Made by a program: the position numbers and the translations under genes | Shown: piece by piece, positions 30,824 through 40,000 of the stretch | Numbering within the stretch: the stretch's first letter is position 1 | Layout: the number at the start of each line of letters is the position of its first letter | Assembly (NCBI GenBank): GCA_028689065.1 | Contig: JAQTWX010000001.1 | Span: forward strand, 145,122 to 209,121 | Source: Candidatus Altimarinota bacterium | GTDB lineage: Bacteria; Patescibacteriota; Gracilibacteria; BD1-5; UBA2023 | Direction of reading: 5' to 3' | DNA: 64,000 nucleotides | Notes under the pieces: generated by a model | Seen by the model: only the letters and a program-made list of their open reading frames with translations | What the model was told of the DNA's origin: nothing | The model's database searches: none

Positions 30824-31231
30824 CTACTTTGTCCCTTCATCCATCGCCACATTCGAGAGCCGGTCGGCTTCCTTGTTGAACTCACGACGGATATGAATGT
30901 ACTCTATTTTCCCATTCCAATTCCTGAGGAGATCCTGAATCTCTCCGAAAATCACTTTCAGCTCTGGATTTTTAATCTTGAAATTCCCGGAAAGTTGTTC
31001 GATGACGAGATTGGAGTCCATTCGGAGCTCTATCTCGGTCGCACCGAGCTCGATTCCCCGACGAATGCCGTGGAGTGCCCCTTGGTACTCCGCCTGATTA
31101 TTGGTCGCAATCCCCAGGTATTTATGACGCCGCTCCAACGGCTTCCCATTTTCATCCGTGATAAAAACCCCGATTCCCGCAGGACCTGGATTAAAGCGTG
31201 CTCAACCATCAGTGTAGATAAGGAGTTTCAT
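30824..31231 (-). CDS. Ribonuclease HI-like protein
   Basis: 135 aa. Starts MKLLIYTDGGARFNPGPAG (second Gly of DGG is TGA) with the first catalytic Asp, followed by NNQAEYQGAL (catalytic Glu), LRMDSNLVIEQL (Asp) and a C-terminal EADRLSN with the final Asp. All four acidic residues of the RNase H fold are present. Probably removes RNA from RNA-DNA hybrids. ATG 31231 is needed for the first strand. Confidence 0.93.
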
Positions 31232-31255
31232 AAAAAAGAGTTTAGATCTTAGACA

Positions 31256-31522
31256 TTAGAGCTTGAAAAAAGACGATTCCCGCCCCTCCCCAACAATCTT
31301 ATTCACATCCACAGAAACCTCTTCACAGAGCTCCTTTTCCAACAATGAGCAACCTATACATATGAGTCGTTTTTCATCGCTCTTATTCGACATATTACCG
31401 CCTCATTGAAATACTCAACATACATCGCATACAAAGGGGATTTCCCATTCTTCTGCCTCGCCCAAAGCTATTCGTCTTTGGAAATTTTCATCTCCAATAA
31501 AGGAAAGTTGATATGATGGCAT
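31256..31522 (-). CDS. Small zinc-ribbon-like protein, 88 aa
   Basis: Two TGA-Gly codons (VCGVFQGGG). Two CxxC pairs, CDVC and CIGC, spaced by about 22 residues suggest one zinc site. Between atpG and the RNase H gene on the same strand. No family recognised. Confidence 0.6.
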
Positions 31523-31554
31523 AGTACAAACATATAATAGAGTAGATTTCTCTC

Positions 31555-32469
31555 TTATTCCTTCATGCTTTCCACTCCGCTCACAATCTCACTCACTTCC
31601 TTGGTAATACTTGCCTGACGCGCTTTGTTATACGAGAGAGTAAGAGCAGAAACCTTCTTGGTCGCACTATCTTTCGCATTCTTCATAGCTACCATTCGGG
31701 ATGAGTGCTCGGATGCCTTGGATTCGAGGAGGATCTCGTAGAGGAGCATGGAGAGAATCATTGGGATAACCTCGTTTACGATGGTTTCTGTATCTGGCTC
31801 CACTGTGTACTTCACCGACTCCTCAGGAGTTTCTACCTTCTGTCCGACAACTTCACTCAAAAATTCGACGATATCTGCACGGGAAAGAGGGAGGAATTGC
31901 TTCACAATTGCCTTTTGGTTGATAGCAGAGATATAGTAACTATGCACGATTTTTATCACATCGTAGTTAAGTTTCTCGTGAACTTGTGCAGTAAAAAGCT
32001 CGCGGAGTATAGAACTCACCGGTTTTACATCCTGTATTTCGATCGCATCCTTCATGACATCCGAGAAATCCGCTACGAGATTTCCACCAGTCCGAAGAAC
32101 GAATTCTCGAGCTTTTTTTCCGATAGTGATATAATCAATAGTCGTATCTGGATGATCTTTTCGGTACTGTGCTACTTTCTTGAACGTATTCACATTATAT
32201 CCTCCACAGAGCCCCTTGTTGGATGAAATGACAACAAGAAGTTCTCGTTTGGTTGTGTGCGCATGGCCTCCTACAGATGGGATATCTCCAAGAGATTCGC
32301 TCACATTTGCAAATATCCGAAGTGCTGCGAGTGCAAAAGGACGACTCCCGAGAACGGACTCTTGAGCCTTTTTCATCTTCACTGTCGATATAAGTTCCAT
32401 TGCACGAGTAATCTTCTTCGTGTTAGTGACGGACTTTATACGAGCCTTGATTTCTTTTCCAGAAGTCAT
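31555..32469 (-). CDS. atpG: F1 ATP synthase gamma subunit
   Basis: 304 aa from MTSGKEIKARIKSVTNTKKITRAMELISTVKM, the classic N-terminal coiled coil of the central rotor; C-terminal ...YNKARQASITKEVSEIVSG completes it. No TGA codons. The frame extends to 32523 but the family begins at ATG 32469. It is the last gene of the atp operon here: atpD and atpC do not follow. Confidence 0.95.
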   Translation of the reverse strand: MTSGKEIKARIKSVTNTKKITRAMELISTVKMKKAQESVLGSRPFALAALRIFANVSESLGDIPSVGGHAHTTKRELLVVISSNKGLCGGYNVNTFKKVAQYRKDHPDTTIDYITIGKKAREFVLRTGGNLVADFSDVMKDAIEIQDVKPVSSILRELFTAQVHEKLNYDVIKIVHSYYISAINQKAIVKQFLPLSRADIVEFLSEVVGQKVETPEESVKYTVEPDTETIVNEVIPMILSMLLYEILLESKASEHSSRMVAMKNAKDSATKKVSALTLSYNKARQASITKEVSEIVSGVESMKE

Positions 32470-32643
32470 AAATGAGAGCTTAGTATTTAGATTTTTAGAA
32501 CTTAGAAAAATGATGATTCCCAAAACCGGGGTTTTCAGGGGGAAAACTGCCCGAGAATGATGATAAACAGTTTATTTGTCGCTACCCGACGAGTTTTTTT
32601 TCCTTGAAAGCTTTTGGTACTTTTGGCTACAAAAGTATAAAAT

Positions 32644-32739
32644 ATGTCATTCTGAGTGAAACGAAGAATCTGCCATTGTAAAACTTATTCTTGACGAGAT
32701 TTATAGCGGTAGATCCTTTATGTTCACTCAGGATGACAT
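32644..32739. repeat. Long palindromic REP/MITE-like repeat in the atp operon
   Basis: Outer arms ATGTCATTCTGAGTGAA (32644-32660) and TTCACTCAGGATGACAT (32723-32739) pair at 16 of 17 positions; inner parts (GAAGAATCTGCC / GGTAGATCC) pair imperfectly. This GTCATTCTGAGTGAAxxGAAGAATCT-type palindrome resembles dispersed elements seen in many unrelated bacteria. It sits in the 276-bp atpA-atpG gap, where no gene is seen. Confidence 0.65.
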
Positions 32740-32745
32740 GTATTT

Positions 32746-34248
32746 TTAATACATCTTCTTCACTCCAGCGATTACCTCATTGAGCTTCGCTTTACTTTCA
32801 TCATTCAGGTCTTTCATTTCAACGATTGTCTTGAGAATAGTTCCTTCTTCTTCGAGTGCAGTATAGAGGTCATTTTCAAACTTCTTGATATCCTCAACTG
32901 CAACGCTATCAAGAAACCCATTGGTTCCTGCATAGATAATACAGGTCTGTTTCTCGAACGAAACTGGAGAATAGACATCCTGTTTAAGAATTTCTACCAT
33001 ACGTTTTCCGCGTTCAAGAGCAGAACGAGTATCCTCATCGAGGTCGGAAGCAAATTGAGAGAATGCTTCAAGTTCACGGTACTGAGCAAGAGAGAGCTTG
33101 AGAGTTCCGGCAACTCGTTTCATCGCTTTGGTCTGTGCAGATCCTCCGACACGGGAAACGGAAAGTCCTACGTTGATCGCTGGTTTAATACCCGCGTTGA
33201 AGAGATTGGATTCGAGGAATATCTGTCCATCGGTGATGGAGATGACGTTTGTCGGAACGTACGCAGATACATCACCTCCCTGAGTCTCGATAATCGGAAG
33301 TGCTGTCATAGAACCGGCTCCGAGGGAGTCATTGAGCTTCGCAGAACGCTCGAGAAGACGAGAGTGGAGGTAGAATACATCTCCAGGATACGCTTCTCGT
33401 CCCGGTGGACGTCGAAGGAGGAGTGCCATTTCACGGTACGCATTCGCATGCTTGGTGAGATCATCGTAGATGATGAGCGCATGCTGACCGTTGAGCATGA
33501 AGTACTCACCAACGGCACAACCAGAATATGGAGCGAGCCACTGCATCGCAGCAGGACTAGAAGCACCTGCAGCAACGATAGTCGTATATTCCATAGCACC
33601 CGCTTTTCGAAGCTCTTCAGCGATTGCAACAACTTTCGAATCCTTCTGTCCGATAGCAACATAGATACATTTCACATCCTGTCCCTTTTGATTGAGAATA
33701 GTATCAATCGCAATCTGCGTCTTTCCAGTTTGTCGATCTCCGATGATAAGTTCTCGCTGTCCACGTCCAACTGGCACAAGCGCATCAATCGCTTTAATAC
33801 CCGTTGCCATCGGTTCATGCACTCCCTTTCGGCTCATAACCCCGGTCGCAACACGCTCTGTCGGGTAGAACTCTGTCGCGACAATCGGCCCGAGTCCATC
33901 GAGTGGGTTTCCAAGTGGATCCACGACACGACCAAGAAGACCATTTCCAACCGGAACTTCAAGCGTTCGACCAGTCGTTTTTGCAATCATCCCTTCTTTG
34001 ATGGTATCTACCCCAGAAAGTACTACCACTCCGACGAAGTTCTCTTCGAGGTTCATAGCAACCCCTCGAGCTCCCGATTCGAATTCGACAACTTCATTGT
34101 AAGCAACTTCGCGAAGTCCGACGACTTTTGCGATACCATCCCCAAGAGAGATAACTTCTCCAGAATTCACCCGTTCAGGCGATAAGTCGGTTGAATCGAT
34201 TTTTGCCTCGATTTCACGTATAAGAGAGTCGATGAGTTGTGTAGACAT
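32746..34248 (-). CDS. atpA: F1 ATP synthase alpha subunit
   Basis: 500 aa, full length. Walker A GDRQTGKT, the alpha signature [17 protein letters not shown] with the arginine finger in VSRVG, and an intact C-terminal helical domain. No TGA codon in 500 codons. A 376-codon antisense frame across it is a shadow. Non-catalytic nucleotide-binding subunit of the F1 head. Confidence 0.98.
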   Translation of the reverse strand: MSTQLIDSLIREIEAKIDSTDLSPERVNSGEVISLGDGIAKVVGLREVAYNEVVEFESGARGVAMNLEENFVGVVVLSGVDTIKEGMIAKTTGRTLEVPVGNGLLGRVVDPLGNPLDGLGPIVATEFYPTERVATGVMSRKGVHEPMATGIKAIDALVPVGRGQRELIIGDRQTGKTQIAIDTILNQKGQDVKCIYVAIGQKDSKVVAIAEELRKAGAMEYTTIVAAGASSPAAMQWLAPYSGCAVGEYFMLNGQHALIIYDDLTKHANAYREMALLLRRPPGREAYPGDVFYLHSRLLERSAKLNDSLGAGSMTALPIIETQGGDVSAYVPTNVISITDGQIFLESNLFNAGIKPAINVGLSVSRVGGSAQTKAMKRVAGTLKLSLAQYRELEAFSQFASDLDEDTRSALERGKRMVEILKQDVYSPVSFEKQTCIIYAGTNGFLDSVAVEDIKKFENDLYTALEEEGTILKTIVEMKDLNDESKAKLNEVIAGVKKMY

Positions 34249-34293
34249 AAAAAAGTTATTAGTTGATAGTTTTTAGTTATTAGTATTGAAAAA

Positions 34294-34638
34294 TTATCTC
34301 TTCAACCTATTCTTCACTTCCTGGAACGATATATCCACCATATCATCTCCGGAGAATATTCGGATTCCTCCGTGGATGGCATCGTTTCGTTTCCATTCGA
34401 TGTTTTTTGTATCGATTGTGTCTCCAAAGTGATGAGTGTAGGCGGAAATGACTATTGGCTCAAGAATAGCTCTATTCTCTTCTCCAAAATACTCAACTCG
34501 ATAGAGTTTCATGCCCGACTGTGTTCGAGCGAAAATCGCACGACCGCGCTTCCCGACGAACTTCTCGAGAGCACGGTAGGACTTCAGACTCTTAAGGAGC
34601 GTCTGAAGTTCGGATTTAGAGTGAGTAGAGAAGTCCAT
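34294..34638 (-). CDS. atpH: F1 ATP synthase delta subunit, shortened
   Basis: 114 aa, versus about 170-180 in typical members. The C-terminal part is diagnostic: DAIHGGIRIFSGDDMVDISFQEVKNRLKR, corresponding to the family's GGhxhxhxDxhhDxSxxxxLxxL. Most of the N-terminal helical bundle that contacts alpha is missing. Position between atpF and atpA confirms identity. Either a genuinely reduced stator or a start further upstream that I cannot see in frame. Confidence 0.8.
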   Translation of the reverse strand: MDFSTHSKSELQTLLKSLKSYRALEKFVGKRGRAIFARTQSGMKLYRVEYFGEENRAILEPIVISAYTHHFGDTIDTKNIEWKRNDAIHGGIRIFSGDDMVDISFQEVKNRLKR

Positions 34639-34687
34639 GAGAAAAGTCCGTAAAGTTTATAAAGTCTGTAAAGTCGAAGGTCCGGAA

Positions 34688-35164
34688 TTATTCCTTCATC
34701 GCTTGTTTGATGAAATCAGCGTTAGCTTCATTTTTTCCGAAGAGTTTGGCATTAAGAGAGAGGGCAATGTCGAGGACTCGATCCTTCATGGCAATCTCGA
34801 GTTGTTTTCGCTCATTGGCGAGATCGAGTTCAGCTTTTGCCTTCATCGCGGTAATCTCATCGTTGGCACGGGAAATCATGAGAGATGCTTCTTTTTTCGC
34901 GAGCGCCTCAGACTGAGTCTTGATAGCATTTGCTTCTCTGCGAGCCTGCTCAAGCGTATCGTGCGCTTGCTTGTCCGCTTCTGCTTTTTGAGCTTCGATA
35001 TCACGAGCGAGCGAATCTATCTTAGCTCGTTTCGCTTCCTCGGCATCGAGATGAGCAATAAGAGGTTTGAAAACAAACTTTGTAAGCACGTAAAATATGA
35101 TCGCAAAGTTTACGACCTGTACGAGCATTACTTTCCAATCGACGAATTGTACGAGTTGATCCAT
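34688..35164 (-). CDS. atpF: F0 ATP synthase b subunit
   Basis: 158 aa. One N-terminal membrane helix (VMLVQVVNFAIIFYVLTKFVF) followed by a long charged coiled coil, as in the peripheral stalk. No TGA codons. 12 bp after atpE. Confidence 0.95.
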   Translation of the reverse strand: MDQLVQFVDWKVMLVQVVNFAIIFYVLTKFVFKPLIAHLDAEEAKRAKIDSLARDIEAQKAEADKQAHDTLEQARREANAIKTQSEALAKKEASLMISRANDEITAMKAKAELDLANERKQLEIAMKDRVLDIALSLNAKLFGKNEANADFIKQAMKE

Positions 35165-35176
35165 GAGAATTGAATA

Positions 35177-35389
35177 TTATTTAATTACAAAGGCCATAGC
35201 AATACCGAAGATTGCAAGTGCTTCAATGACTCCAAGAAAAAGAAACATCTCAATAATAAGAGATTTCTTTGCATTTGGATTTCGTCCAATTGCTTCCATA
35301 GCCCCCTTTCCAACAAGTCCGAGACCAATACCAGCTCCGATAAGTCCGAGACCGATGACAAGTGCCATAGCGAATGCATGTGATTCCAT
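35177..35389 (-). CDS. atpE: F0 ATP synthase c subunit
   Basis: 70 aa, two membrane helices with the glycine-rich GLGLIGAGIGLGLVG and the loop GRNP. Ion-binding Glu in FLGVIEALAIFG. The Gln and Ser/Thr ligands typical of sodium-specific rings are not evident, so proton coupling is more likely. Confidence 0.95.
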   Translation of the reverse strand: MESHAFAMALVIGLGLIGAGIGLGLVGKGAMEAIGRNPNAKKSLIIEMFLFLGVIEALAIFGIAMAFVIK

Positions 35390-35491
35390 AAGAGAAAAAT
35401 TTAATTGATAAATAAGTTATATTAAAAGCTTTTTAGCTTCTAATCTCTGGCTTCTTCTTAGGAGAAAAAATCAGAGACCAGGTACTAATCT

Positions 35492-35614
35492 GGAAATCTC
35501 TCAAAAACGAAGTAATTCGAGTGAAAATTGAGAACCGGAGCGAACCGTACGACTTGTACGGAGAGCGAGGAAGCGGAAATTTGAACTTGAAGAACGAGTT
35601 TTTCAGAGATTTCC
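35492..35614. repeat. Long inverted repeat between atpB and atpE
   Basis: Arms GGAAATCTCT (35492-35501) and AGAGATTTCC (35605-35614) close a structured stretch with further pairing (TCAAAAACGA / TCGTTTTT-like, CCGTAC / GTACGG at its tip). The right arm touches the atpB stop codon. Looks like an inserted palindromic element or a structured operon RNA. Confidence 0.55.
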
Positions 35615-36417
35615 TAATGATGGACTTCTTGCGATTCTTTGAAGTATACCAACATGAGTAATGTGAAGATGAACCCCTGAAACAGGGCAACGAATATTTC
35701 ATAAAGGAAGAATGGAACCGGTCCGAAAATCGGAAACTTCAAGAACTCAGCACTGAGGAAGGTGATAACCGAGATGAGAATAATTCCCGCGAAGATATTT
35801 CCAAAAAGTCGGAACGAGAGGGAGAGGATTCGAGAGAGCTCTGAGATGATATGGAGCCATCCGAAGAGCATATTCCCGAATTTTGCACCGATGTGCGGTC
35901 CGGTAAAATTACAGATATACCCTCGGAAGTGTACCCATGCCCCTTTGGTGCGAGTATGATAGAATTGAGCAAGTCCAATGGTGAAGAGTGCAAGCACGAG
36001 CGTCGTCGAGAGATCGGAAGTAATCGGGCGAACGTAGTGGATAACCCCTGGGAGAAAAGCTCCGATAATCTCGAGAGTCAGACCAAAAATATTGGCAAAA
36101 ATAATAAATACCGCAACGGTCGCGATGATGAAGAAATTTCTTTTAGCGAAATCCTCGTTATCGAGTACGGAATTGAACCCCTCACGCATAAACCGAACGA
36201 GCTCCTGGAAAAAGAGCCGGAACCGCCCGAACCGCCCGAGGCGTATAGACCGGTTCACAAAAAACACCATTGTGAACAACACCGCCATAAATATCCACAT
36301 AGAAAGAAGGGTAGTCGTAACAAACCCAAAAACCGGCTCTCCTTTGAGGGTCGGAATATGTGGACCTGCATGGACCTCTGAAGTTGTAGTAGATATCTCA
36401 GTTTCTGACATGTTCAA
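35614..36417 (-). CDS. atpB: F0 ATP synthase a subunit
   Basis: 267 aa, multi-spanning. Contains LSLSFRLFGNIFAG with the essential stator Arg (helix aIV) and the C-terminal FVALFQGFIFTLLMLVYF. First gene of the F-type operon. No TGA codons. N-terminus ETEISTTTSEVHAGPH is hydrophilic before the first helix. Confidence 0.95.
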   Translation of the reverse strand: MNMSETEISTTTSEVHAGPHIPTLKGEPVFGFVTTTLLSMWIFMAVLFTMVFFVNRSIRLGRFGRFRLFFQELVRFMREGFNSVLDNEDFAKRNFFIIATVAVFIIFANIFGLTLEIIGAFLPGVIHYVRPITSDLSTTLVLALFTIGLAQFYHTRTKGAWVHFRGYICNFTGPHIGAKFGNMLFGWLHIISELSRILSLSFRLFGNIFAGIILISVITFLSAEFLKFPIFGPVPFFLYEIFVALFQGFIFTLLMLVYFKESQEVHH

Positions 36418-36476
36418 AAAAACGGTTAAAATCGCCGATAGTATAGAGAAGAGGAGAAAAAAAGCAAATGAAAATC

Positions 36477-36707
36477 CTATCTTCTTTTGCTATATACCTC
36501 TTTTACAGAACTCTCGGTCCCGATGGAAATATGTTTCCCTTTGCAAATAGGACATTCATAGAGATATTTATTTGGATTTAATCGAATCGCTTCCACATTT
36601 TTCTGGCAATCACGACAGTAAAAAGTTACTTGTCCTCGATCCTGAACAAATTCTTCTTTCCTTTTTTCAAAAGTAGGAATATTTACGAGGTCGTTATAGG
36701 AAGCCAT
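36477..36707 (-). CDS. Small zinc-ribbon protein, 76 aa
   Basis: CRDC and CPIC pairs separated by 22 residues make a probable zinc ribbon (FYCRDCQKNVEAIRLNPNKYLYECPICKGK). Sits between dnaJ and atpB on the same strand. Resembles small CPR-restricted zinc ribbons; function not known. Confidence 0.75.
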   Translation of the reverse strand: MASYNDLVNIPTFEKRKEEFVQDRGQVTFYCRDCQKNVEAIRLNPNKYLYECPICKGKHISIGTESSVKEVYSKRR

Positions 36708-36732
36708 GGAAGTAGTTGTTAAATATTAGTTT

Positions 36733-37842
36733 CTAAAAGATTTTACTCAAAAACCCCTCATCTGCAACCTCTATTTTCTTTTCTCGAGCAATCTCGTGAT
36801 AGAGTTCTCGCTCTTTCTTGCCGAGATGTGTTGGAACTTTGATATTGACAGTGATATAGAGATCTCCTTTCTGATCTTTGGAAATATGTTTTACTCCATC
36901 TCCCTTGAACTTTAATATCTCTCCATGCTGCATTCCTGCTTTAATTTCAAGTGTACGTTCTCCGAGAACCGGGAGTTTCACTGTTTTTTTAACACCAAGA
37001 ACCGCCTCAACTGGATCGATTTCAATAGTATAATAGAGATTCGTATCTTCTCTCGTAAGTCCATCAATACTGTCTGGGATATTGAAAGTTATATAGAGAT
37101 CTCCTGTTTTTGATTCGATTCCATCATTCCCCTCGCCACGAACCTTGATAGTCATCCCATCATCGATTCCCGCAGGGATATCAATCTCTTTTTCAGTTCT
37201 GAGAGTTTCTCGTCGCTCTCCGTGACACTTAGTACATTTATCTGCAATGATCTTTCCAGTTCCATGGCACATATCACAAATTCCTGTTTGTTCCATAATC
37301 CCAAAAATAGTTTGAGTTCGTCTGCGAACCTGTCCAGCCCCGTGACACTGACTACATTCTTTTGGTTCAGTTCCTTTCTTGGCTCCGGTTCCCGTACACT
37401 CAGTACAAACTACTTTTCGACTGTAGGATATAGTTTTCTTAAGCCCGGTCATGGCTTCTGCGAAATCGAGCTTGACTCTGATTTCTATATCTTCCCCTTC
37501 TACTCCGTTCGTTCTCCGTCTCGTTCCGCCACCCTGGAAACCTCCACCAAAAAAAGATTCGAAAATATCAGAAAAGTCCATATTGGTATGGAATCCACCT
37601 TGTCCGCCACCAAATCCTCCACCCATATCAGCACTTCCGAATCGGTCGTAATGTGCTTTTTTCTGAGCATCAGAGAGAGTAGAATACGCTTCATTAACCT
37701 CTTTAAAAAGCTTTTCTTTTTCTTTATCTCCACCATGCCGATCTGGATGATACTCCATCGCTTTTTTTCGATAAGCTTTTTTTATCTCATCCGCACTCGC
37801 TTCGCGGGAAATTTCGAGTATTTCATAAAATTCGTATGCCAT
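36733..37842 (-). CDS. dnaJ: Chaperone DnaJ
   Basis: 369 aa, type I DnaJ. J domain with YHPDRHGG (HPD at ~33), Gly/Phe-rich linker (FGGGQGGF, GGGFQGGGTRRR), four CxxCxGxG zinc motifs (CTECTGTGAKKG, CSQCHGAGQV, CDMCHGTGKI, CTKCHGERRE) and the C-terminal substrate domain. No TGA despite many Gly. Co-chaperone of DnaK, which is not in the window. Confidence 0.97.
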   Translation of the reverse strand: MAYEFYEILEISREASADEIKKAYRKKAMEYHPDRHGGDKEKEKLFKEVNEAYSTLSDAQKKAHYDRFGSADMGGGFGGGQGGFHTNMDFSDIFESFFGGGFQGGGTRRRTNGVEGEDIEIRVKLDFAEAMTGLKKTISYSRKVVCTECTGTGAKKGTEPKECSQCHGAGQVRRRTQTIFGIMEQTGICDMCHGTGKIIADKCTKCHGERRETLRTEKEIDIPAGIDDGMTIKVRGEGNDGIESKTGDLYITFNIPDSIDGLTREDTNLYYTIEIDPVEAVLGVKKTVKLPVLGERTLEIKAGMQHGEILKFKGDGVKHISKDQKGDLYITVNIKVPTHLGKKERELYHEIAREKKIEVADEGFLSKIF

Positions 37843-37859
37843 GTACTAATTTTTAATTA

Positions 37860-38462
37860 TTAAAAAAGTCTCATTACCTTCGTTTCTTCGAGCTCGATTG
37901 CTCCCCGTTTCACGAGCTCTCCGAATGCTCGAGTTGTTGCCTCCACGTCGACCATCGCATTATGGGCTCCTTCAAACCATTCTCCGAAGAGGTGTTTATA
38001 GAGTTCCGAAAGTTTCGGTGGCTTGAATGAAAATCCTCGACCCTGAAGTTTACAGTAATCGGTCGATCCTCGCATAGTACAGACACTCTTGATAGGCTGA
38101 TAATCCCCATCTCGCCCGAGTCGCTTAAGCTCACTACGAATCACTTCTTCATCATACTCAATATTGTGCCCGACAATAATATCAGTTGTATTCAAAAAAC
38201 GGAGAAATGTATCCATTACTTCCTCAATATATGGGGCATTTTCAACATCACGATCATAGATACCATGAACTTGGGATGCAGCAAAAGGAATTGCGATACG
38301 TGGCTTTACGAGAACATCGATACGTTCAATTTCTGTAAAACCATTCGTCTTATCCACCTCTCCGAGAATCCCAGCAAATTGGACAACATACGGCTGTTCA
38401 TCCAGATTTCCATTACGAACGGTTAGTCCTGTAGTTTCAGTATCAAATACAAAGGCTTTCAT
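37860..38462 (-). CDS. DnaQ-like 3'-5' exonuclease (DEDDh)
   Basis: 200 aa. ExoI FDTETTGL, ExoII GHNIEYDEEVI, ExoIII HNAMVDVEATTRA, i.e. D-E-D-H-D of the DEDDh family. Could be the proofreading epsilon subunit of DNA polymerase III or a related RNase T/oligoribonuclease. Stop is 18 bp from dnaJ. Confidence 0.9.
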   Translation of the reverse strand: MKAFVFDTETTGLTVRNGNLDEQPYVVQFAGILGEVDKTNGFTEIERIDVLVKPRIAIPFAASQVHGIYDRDVENAPYIEEVMDTFLRFLNTTDIIVGHNIEYDEEVIRSELKRLGRDGDYQPIKSVCTMRGSTDYCKLQGRGFSFKPPKLSELYKHLFGEWFEGAHNAMVDVEATTRAFGELVKRGAIELEETKVMRLF

Positions 38463-38486
38463 ATTGATAAATTTATTAAATAAAAG

Positions 38487-38516
38487 AAAAATCCGACCTA
38501 CGGATGAGGCCGGATT
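38487..38516 (-). terminator. secY terminator
   Basis: Minus strand AATCCGGCC-TCATCCGTA-GGTCGGATT followed by TTTT. Confidence 0.75.
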
Positions 38517-38530
38517 CTCTCCGTGTCTAA

Positions 38531-39850
38531 TTAGAAGAATTTTTTGTAATCATAACTCTTCAGTTCTGTATCTACTCGACGAATAAGTTCAAGAATTACT
38601 CCGACAACGATAATAAGTCCAGCTCCCGAGATAAGAAAATCAATCTGTCCTCCAGCTCCCGATGTATCAAGAATCTGAACAACTCCATTGAGTTTCGACA
38701 TAAGGTAAGGAAACACTGCAATGAATGCAAGAAATGATCCTCCGTAGAGATTCAAATGAAGGGAAGTTTTTTCAAGATATTCTGCTGTCTCTCGCCCTGG
38801 ACGAACTCCTGGAATATATCCACCTCGCTTCTGAATACTTTCAGCAACCTCATCTGTATTAAATACTATAGAAACATAGAAGAAAGAGAATCCAAGTACA
38901 AGAAGGAAGTACACTCCAATATAGAGCCAACTTGGATTATTCATAGAGAAATATTCAAGAAGGAACTGTCCAATTTGAGCAGAAGTACCTGCTCCACGAT
39001 TTGAGAGAACCTGCCCAATAAGAGCTGGGAAAGTTACAATAGAAACTGCGAAGATGATAGGTATCATTCCGGCTTGATTAACTCGGATTGGAAAGTAAGA
39101 CTTTTCATCTCGTCCTGTTCGAGTATAAATAAGAGGAATTTTTCTAAACCCTTCTGTAAATTTAATAATAATATATATTACTATAAGGGTCATAACGGTA
39201 AGTATCGCAAGAAGTGTATAATTCTGAACAGAAATATATTGCATAATATGAGAAGGAACTCCAGCAAGAACTCCAGCAAAGATGATCATAGAAGCTCCGT
39301 TTCCAATTCCAGATTCATTGATAACTTCTCCGAGCCACATAAGGAACATAGTACCAGCTGTGATGAAAAGCATTGCAGGAAGCACTACTCCCCAAAAATT
39401 ACTCACATCCATAATCTTTCCACCTCCACCAATAAGAGTATTAAGAAGGATGATCATTCCGTAACTCTGTGCAAAAGCAAGAGGAACTGTTACCCAACGG
39501 GTATAGTTATTAATCTTTTTTTGTCCTTGTTCTCCTTCTTTTTTCATAGCCTCAAGTTGAGGAACAATAACCGCAAGAAGTTGCATAATAATGACCGCAT
39601 TAATATATGGAGCAAGTCCCATAAGAACAATGGAAAAATGTTCAAGTCCTCCACCCATGAGAGAACTAAAGAACGCGAGTCCTTGATTAGCAGCAAGAAA
39701 GTCCTTGATAGAAAGGAGCGCAGTTGTATTTACCCCAGGAACTGGGATAATAGAGAGGAATTTATAAAGAATAATAATACCGAGCGTTACGATAATTTTC
39801 TTCTTTACGTCAGAGGATTTCCAGATACGAGAAACATTCTTGAGAATCAT
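38531..39850 (-). CDS. secY: Protein translocase subunit SecY
   Basis: 439 aa, ten hydrophobic helices. GIIILYKFLSIIPVPGVN at the start, the plug region, the cytosolic loop IPLIYTRTGRDEKSYFPIRVNQAGMIPIIFA and C-terminal KRGGYIPGVRPGRET are characteristic. No TGA codon. It is separated from rplO by an 838-aa orphan and has its own promoter and terminator, unlike the usual spc operon. Confidence 0.98.
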   Translation of the reverse strand: MILKNVSRIWKSSDVKKKIIVTLGIIILYKFLSIIPVPGVNTTALLSIKDFLAANQGLAFFSSLMGGGLEHFSIVLMGLAPYINAVIIMQLLAVIVPQLEAMKKEGEQGQKKINNYTRWVTVPLAFAQSYGMIILLNTLIGGGGKIMDVSNFWGVVLPAMLFITAGTMFLMWLGEVINESGIGNGASMIIFAGVLAGVPSHIMQYISVQNYTLLAILTVMTLIVIYIIIKFTEGFRKIPLIYTRTGRDEKSYFPIRVNQAGMIPIIFAVSIVTFPALIGQVLSNRGAGTSAQIGQFLLEYFSMNNPSWLYIGVYFLLVLGFSFFYVSIVFNTDEVAESIQKRGGYIPGVRPGRETAEYLEKTSLHLNLYGGSFLAFIAVFPYLMSKLNGVVQILDTSGAGGQIDFLISGAGLIIVVGVILELIRRVDTELKSYDYKKFF

Positions 39851-39894
39851 AGAATATAGTACGATAGAGATAAAATGGTCTGTTTAACGCTCGG

Positions 39895-39922
39895 ATTGTA
39901 TGAAAAAGTATGGTTTAGTCAA
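39895..39922 (-). promoter_or_regulatory. secY promoter
   Basis: Minus strand TTGACT (39917-39922), 16-bp spacer, TACAAT (39895-39900), about 45 bp before ATG 39850. Confidence 0.7.
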
Positions 39923-39937
39923 GTTTATTCACGAATA

Positions 39938-39977
39938 ATAAAAGTACCCCCTTTCATAAAGAGAGTACTTTTATTCA
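39938..39977 (-). terminator. Terminator after the 838-aa orphan
   Basis: Stem AATAAAAGTACTCTCTTT / AAAGGGGGTACTTTTATT with imperfect middle and flanking T run, between the orphan gene and secY. Confidence 0.75.
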
Positions 39978-40000
39978 AGAGAAAATAACATATTTCATAA

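Noticed and set aside
33055..34185. 376-codon plus-strand open frame opposite atpA
   Set aside because: Composition is Arg/Ser-rich and unlike a protein; it is the antisense shadow of the highly conserved alpha subunit.
39074..39859. 261-codon plus-strand open frame opposite secY
   Set aside because: Asn/Ser/Lys low-complexity antisense shadow of SecY.
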